A stretch of 8,708 bases of DNA from an uncultured Bdellovibrio sp. Its GTDB lineage: Bacteria; Bdellovibrionota; Bdellovibrionia; Bdellovibrionales; Bdellovibrionaceae. Below are positions 5,714-8,708 of this stretch, in pieces. Positions within the stretch are counted from its first letter, which is position 1, and each line of letters opens with the position of its first letter. The position numbers were made by a program, and so were the translations under genes. Under the pieces are notes generated by a model that worked only from the letters and a program-made list of their open reading frames with translations, did no database searches and was not told the DNA's origin. The stretch spans positions 1 to 8,708 of the forward strand of contig NZ_CAMLDV010000148.1 of NCBI RefSeq assembly GCF_946478835.1, in the 5' to 3' direction.

Positions 5714-7252
5714 TTACAGAAGTTCGATGATCTTTTCAGCGATGCGAATACCATCACAAGCTGCGGAAGTGATGCCGCCGGCGTATCCAGCGCCTTCTCC
5801 GGCAGGATAAAGTCCCGCATGCGAAATGCTTTGGAGTGTTTCATTGTCGCGAGTCACACGAACAGGACAGCTCGTTCTGGATTCGATCCCATACACTTGC
5901 GCATCTTCCGTGAGAAATCCCTTCATACTGCCCTGAAATTTTTCAAAGCCTTCGCGCAGACGATTGCGCATATCCTTAGGAAGAATGTCATCCAGGCGAA
6001 CAGAAATCGCCCCTGAAGGAGAAGATCCCGCACGCAAGGCGCGTTCTTCTTTTTTAGGTCCATATAAGAAGTCTAAAAGATTTTGCGCGGGAAGTTCACG
6101 TGAGCCGCCTTTATCAAGAACGGACTGATACATGCGAGTTTCAAGTTCACGACGAAGTTTCATTCCACCGAAAACGTCTTTACCGAAATTCTTTTCGTGA
6201 TCAATGCTGACAACAATCGCGGCATTTGCGAACGGGGAGTTGCGATTGTAGTTACTCATGCCGTTGCAAACAATACCGTCAGCTTCTGTGCCTGAAGAAA
6301 GAACGTAGCCGCCAGGGCACATACAGAATGAATAAACACCGATACCGGTTTTATCGTTATGGTGAGCAAGCTTGTAGTTAGCTGCTCCTAATTTTGGATG
6401 TTCCGAAAATTGACGATATTGAATCTTATTGATCGAAGCTTGCGAGTGTTCTACACGCAAACCCATTGCAAAAGATTTTCCATCTAAGTGAACGCCGGCA
6501 TCGCGAAGATGATTGATCATATCTTCAGCAGAGTGTCCCGTTGCTAAAACAACATGAGGAGATTTAAATTCCGTCCCATGTTCCGTGCGAACACCGACAA
6601 CTTGCTTTCCTTCAAAAAGAATTTCCGTCACCTGCGTGTTGAAATGAATTTCACAACCATTCGCTTTTAAGAACTCACGCATTTTAGGGATCACACGGCG
6701 AATGCGGTCGGAACCCACGTGAGGATTTGAAAGCCATTGAATTTCTTCAGGCGCTCCGAATTTCACCAGACGATTCATCACATAAGGAATGTGCGGAGAC
6801 TTAATACGCGTGATCAATTTTCCATCGGAATAAAGACCCGCGCCACCTTCACCAAAACAAACATTATTGCGAGGATCGAGTTTTCCGTAGCGCCAATATT
6901 GGTTGATTCCTTTGATGCGCTCACCACTGTCAGAACCACGTTCGAAAAGCACAGAAGGAACTCCGCGCTCGACAAAACGAAGAGCCGCAAAAAGACCGGC
7001 AGGTCCTGTGCCGACAATCAACGGCTTTTCTTTGGGAGTTGAGATCTTCTCAAGATCAAATTGAGGAATGTTAAGAGTTTCACCTTTTTCCGCGACTTCA
7101 ATAGAGTAAACAAAATGCGGAGAGTGAGAGCGACGAGCATCTACGCTTTGGCGAAGAATACGATACGGTCCATGATCAGGGACCAGCCATTGCAACTTTT
7201 CTTCTAAATCTTGATCAATAGGAATTTCGACATTCTGAAGAATCTTAGACAT
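5714..7252 (-). CDS. NAD(P)/FAD-dependent oxidoreductase, COG2509 family
   Basis: This 512-residue protein is a predicted cytosolic flavoprotein of the COG2509 family. The family's reaction is not established to my knowledge, so no substrate is given. The N-terminal region (1-70) has the family signature RQSVDAR followed by FVYSIEV. A Rossmann motif VGTGPAGLFAAL (80-91) binds the FAD diphosphate, and Glu104 in VLFERG is placed to bind the ribose. GEGGAGLYSDGKL (134-146) is a conserved family block. LATGHSAEDM is the second flavin-associated strand. The C-terminus, with YPAGEGAGYAGGI, is the usual FAD-closing block. There is no signal peptide or membrane segment. The ATG at 7252 is supported by AAGGA five bases upstream. 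The gene is divergent from psd, with a near-consensus promoter that overlaps the psd 5' region, and is closed by the GGTACC hairpin. Length is typical of the family. Confidence 0.9.
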   Translation of the reverse strand: MSKILQNVEIPIDQDLEEKLQWLVPDHGPYRILRQSVDARRSHSPHFVYSIEVAEKGETLNIPQFDLEKISTPKEKPLIVGTGPAGLFAALRFVERGVPSVLFERGSDSGERIKGINQYWRYGKLDPRNNVCFGEGGAGLYSDGKLITRIKSPHIPYVMNRLVKFGAPEEIQWLSNPHVGSDRIRRVIPKMREFLKANGCEIHFNTQVTEILFEGKQVVGVRTEHGTEFKSPHVVLATGHSAEDMINHLRDAGVHLDGKSFAMGLRVEHSQASINKIQYRQFSEHPKLGAANYKLAHHNDKTGIGVYSFCMCPGGYVLSSGTEADGIVCNGMSNYNRNSPFANAAIVVSIDHEKNFGKDVFGGMKLRRELETRMYQSVLDKGGSRELPAQNLLDFLYGPKKEERALRAGSSPSGAISVRLDDILPKDMRNRLREGFEKFQGSMKGFLTEDAQVYGIESRTSCPVRVTRDNETLQSISHAGLYPAGEGAGYAGGITSAACDGIRIAEKIIELL

Positions 7253-7302
7253 ATATCCTTCCAGGGCTCTTGTTCGGGGCCAATGGGTTTTAGGTATAAG
7301 GC

Positions 7303-7331
7303 ACTATAGCTTAAACCTCTTATGATGACAA
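7303..7331 (-). promoter_or_regulatory. Promoter of the FAD oxidoreductase gene
   Basis: On the minus strand TTGTCA (7331-7326) and TATAGT (7308-7303) each match consensus at 5 of 6 positions and are separated by exactly 17 bases. Transcription would start near 7296, giving a leader of about 44 bases with AAGGA before the ATG. Its -35 box shares five bases with the candidate psd -35 box on the other strand. Confidence 0.65.
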
Positions 7332-7353
7332 AGGGGTCGGGTTTAGATATAAA
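7325..7353 (+). promoter_or_regulatory. Candidate psd promoter predicting a leaderless mRNA
   Basis: ATGACA (7325-7330) and TATAAA (7348-7353) each match consensus at 5 of 6 positions with a 17-base spacer. Transcription would begin about seven bases on, at about 7360, right at the ATG at 7361. A weaker alternative is TTGTTC-19-TATAAG at 7270-7300, which would fit the longer start at 7322. Confidence 0.5.
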
Positions 7354-7360
7354 GATTTCT

Positions 7361-8188
7361 ATGTCTGCAATTACACGAATTCTTCCTAAACGTCGCTTAA
7401 GCCGCTGGGTCGGTTACTTCATGCATTGGAAAGGCCCTTCCTTGTGGGCTAAACTCTCTATTAGAGGCTTTGCGTGGCTTTATAACATCAACTTAGATGA
7501 GGCTGAGAAGGCTTACACTGAGTATCCTTCCATTGGCGAGTTCTTCGTACGTCGTCTTAAAGCTGGAATCAGACCTGTTGCAAACGCTTGGGCAGTTCAT
7601 CCTGCTGACAGTCGCATCACTCAGTCAGCGCCGATTGATAATGGCACCTTGATTCAAGCAAAGGGTCTGACTTATCGCCTTGATGAGTTTACTCAAGATC
7701 CGGACTGCCAAAAGAAGTGGGCGGGCGGTTGTTTTCTTACGTACTATCTTTGCCCTACGGATTATCACCGTGTGCATTCTCCGGTGGATGGTGTGATCAC
7801 GAATGTGCGTTACATGCCAGGGGAGTTGTGGCCCGTAAACGAATGGAGCACGACAAATGTTCCAAATCTTTTCTCTGTGAATGAGCGCGTGCTTGTCGAG
7901 ATTGAAACAGATTTAGGACCTGTGGGAGTTGTCTTCGTCGGTGCAACCAATGTGGGTCATATTGTTTTAAGTTTTGATGAAGCAATTAAGGGAAATCAAA
8001 AAGGCCCACATATTTTCCAACATAAAACATACAGCCCTGAAATTCCTGTGCATAAAGGTTCAGAGCTTGGCATGTTCCGCATGGGTTCAACAGTTGTGAT
8101 GCTCTATCCACCGAACTTTCGTCAGAAGTTTGGATCGCATTTGGATTTAGGCCCGGTGGTGAAAGTCAACGCGGCTCTTGTTAAGTAA
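7361..8188 (+). CDS. psd: Phosphatidylserine decarboxylase proenzyme
   Basis: This enzyme decarboxylates phosphatidylserine to phosphatidylethanolamine at the inner membrane, the last step of PE synthesis. The proenzyme cleaves itself at Gly-Ser; the serine becomes the pyruvoyl group of the small alpha chain. From this start the protein has 275 residues and matches the E. coli type I enzyme core: ILPK near the N-terminus, FFVRRLKAGIRP, HPADSRI (Asp83), TDYHRVHSPVDG (His136, His139), NVPNLF, NERV and VGATNVG. The cleavage site is FRMGST, with Ser243; the usual motif is LGST, so Leu is replaced by Met. Asp83, His139 and Ser243 fit the D-H-S self-cleavage triad. The frame also has an ATG at 7322 (288 residues). 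Neither start has a good ribosome site; I prefer 7361 because the candidate promoter points to it and a divergent promoter covers the upstream codons. No phosphatidylserine synthase gene is in view. Confidence 0.93.
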   Translation: MSAITRILPKRRLSRWVGYFMHWKGPSLWAKLSIRGFAWLYNINLDEAEKAYTEYPSIGEFFVRRLKAGIRPVANAWAVHPADSRITQSAPIDNGTLIQAKGLTYRLDEFTQDPDCQKKWAGGCFLTYYLCPTDYHRVHSPVDGVITNVRYMPGELWPVNEWSTTNVPNLFSVNERVLVEIETDLGPVGVVFVGATNVGHIVLSFDEAIKGNQKGPHIFQHKTYSPEIPVHKGSELGMFRMGSTVVMLYPPNFRQKFGSHLDLGPVVKVNAALVK

Positions 8189-8708
8189 TTACGGGCAAGC
8201 TTGAAAAAGTCGGCAGGTGCGGGGAGTTTTATTTAAAAGCTCCTCGTCTGTCATAAGGCGACTGCGATTTTGGATATGATAGTCGACCGTGTTATCTAAA
8301 GTTCCTCTACGATAAGCAAAAAAATATTTTGTACTTGTGGGATACGAGCGCACATCCCAAACAACTCTTTGGAATGGAGAGTTCGGATCTTTTTCTGGCC
8401 ACATATTGGCGGGAAAATCCTTTTTCTCGCGAATAATATTTCCCACCCAGGCATACATTAAATCCGGGTCCCAGAATTCCAGAACCGTGTGAGGTTCCTT
8501 GTCGGAAGCCCAAGGTCGGTCTTTTCCTCGTAAGTATCCGAAAAAACCGATGCGGGCACTTCGTTTTTTGGAGCGTAAGAGTTCCAATGGAACTTTCAAT
8601 TTCCGTTTCCAAGATTGATCTAACGATGGCGGAAAGAATTCCAAGATTTGCAGAAAGCTCACGGCATAGGCGGAACATCCTGCTCCTTGTCCATAGTGAG
8701 GCAAGGAA
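8189..8708 (-). CDS. Hypothetical protein, C-terminal part (5' end outside window)
   Basis: I do not recognise the family. The frame is open to the right edge, so about 172 C-terminal residues are seen; a TTG at 8704 is not a convincing start. Visible features are PHYGQGAGCSAYAVSFL at the beginning, a basic stretch (SWKRKLKV...SKKRSAR), an aromatic core with PHTVLEFWDPDLMYAWVG and VVWDVRSYP, and two cysteines near the end (TCRLFQACP). There is no membrane segment in the visible part. The Cys in a GC-S-A helix-like stretch and the later His before WDPD could suit a papain-like fold, but this is a guess. The stop codon (8189-8191) directly abuts the psd stop (8186-8188), with no intergenic base and no visible terminator. 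Confidence 0.7.
   Translation of the reverse strand, partial: SLPHYGQGAGCSAYAVSFLQILEFFPPSLDQSWKRKLKVPLELLRSKKRSARIGFFGYLRGKDRPWASDKEPHTVLEFWDPDLMYAWVGNIIREKKDFPANMWPEKDPNSPFQRVVWDVRSYPTSTKYFFAYRRGTLDNTVDYHIQNRSRLMTDEELLNKTPRTCRLFQACP

Noticed and set aside
5594..6016. A 140-residue plus-strand open frame across the VPY gene start and the oxidoreductase 3' end
   Set aside because: It crosses a terminator, a ribosome site and two opposite-strand genes and shows no recognisable domain.
7322..7360. The longer ATG ATG start of psd
   Set aside because: It has no ribosome site, the added codons overlap the divergent promoter, and the family core begins later. It remains possible and is mentioned with the gene.

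Overview
The window looks like chromosomal DNA of a Gram-negative predatory-type bacterium of the Bdellovibrio lineage (Bdellovibrionota). I infer this from the mix of genes and from a GC content in the mid-40s judged by eye. No single marker proves it, and a ribosomal or whole-genome comparison would settle it. No tRNA, rRNA, CRISPR array, insertion sequence or phage gene is visible. No stretch longer than about 200 bases lacks a gene.

Layout, left to right: (1) the 3' two thirds of icmF, a fused isobutyryl-CoA mutase (+), cut by the left edge; (2) a convergent DUF1003 inner-membrane protein gene (-); (3) a 201-base divergent intergenic region holding a perfect palindrome, a candidate promoter and a terminator-like hairpin; (4) a DUF4382 lipoprotein with an acidic Ser/Gly/Glu repeat tail (+); (5) a strong terminator shared with a convergent gene for an exported protein with Tyr-rich VPY repeats, a 12-cysteine segment and basic TKYR repeats (-); (6) a COG2509-type FAD-dependent oxidoreductase (-); (7) a divergent phosphatidylserine decarboxylase gene, psd (+); (8) the 3' part of an unrecognised gene (-), cut by the right edge, whose stop codon directly abuts that of psd.

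The genes do not form one operon. Transcription alternates in convergent and divergent pairs, so each gene appears to have its own promoter. The metabolic genes are housekeeping: icmF in branched-chain acyl-CoA rearrangement and psd in phosphatidylethanolamine synthesis. The middle holds cell-envelope and surface proteins: the DUF1003 membrane protein, the lipoprotein and the VPY/TKYR protein.

The least ordinary parts are: the VPY/TKYR exported protein; a family-like GGTACC palindrome that occurs five times, only at gene 3' ends, including a 21-base inverted repeat that contains the stop codons of two convergent genes; and the psd/oxidoreductase divergent promoter pair, which share -35 bases and predict a leaderless psd mRNA. 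I do not see a clearly new multi-gene system.
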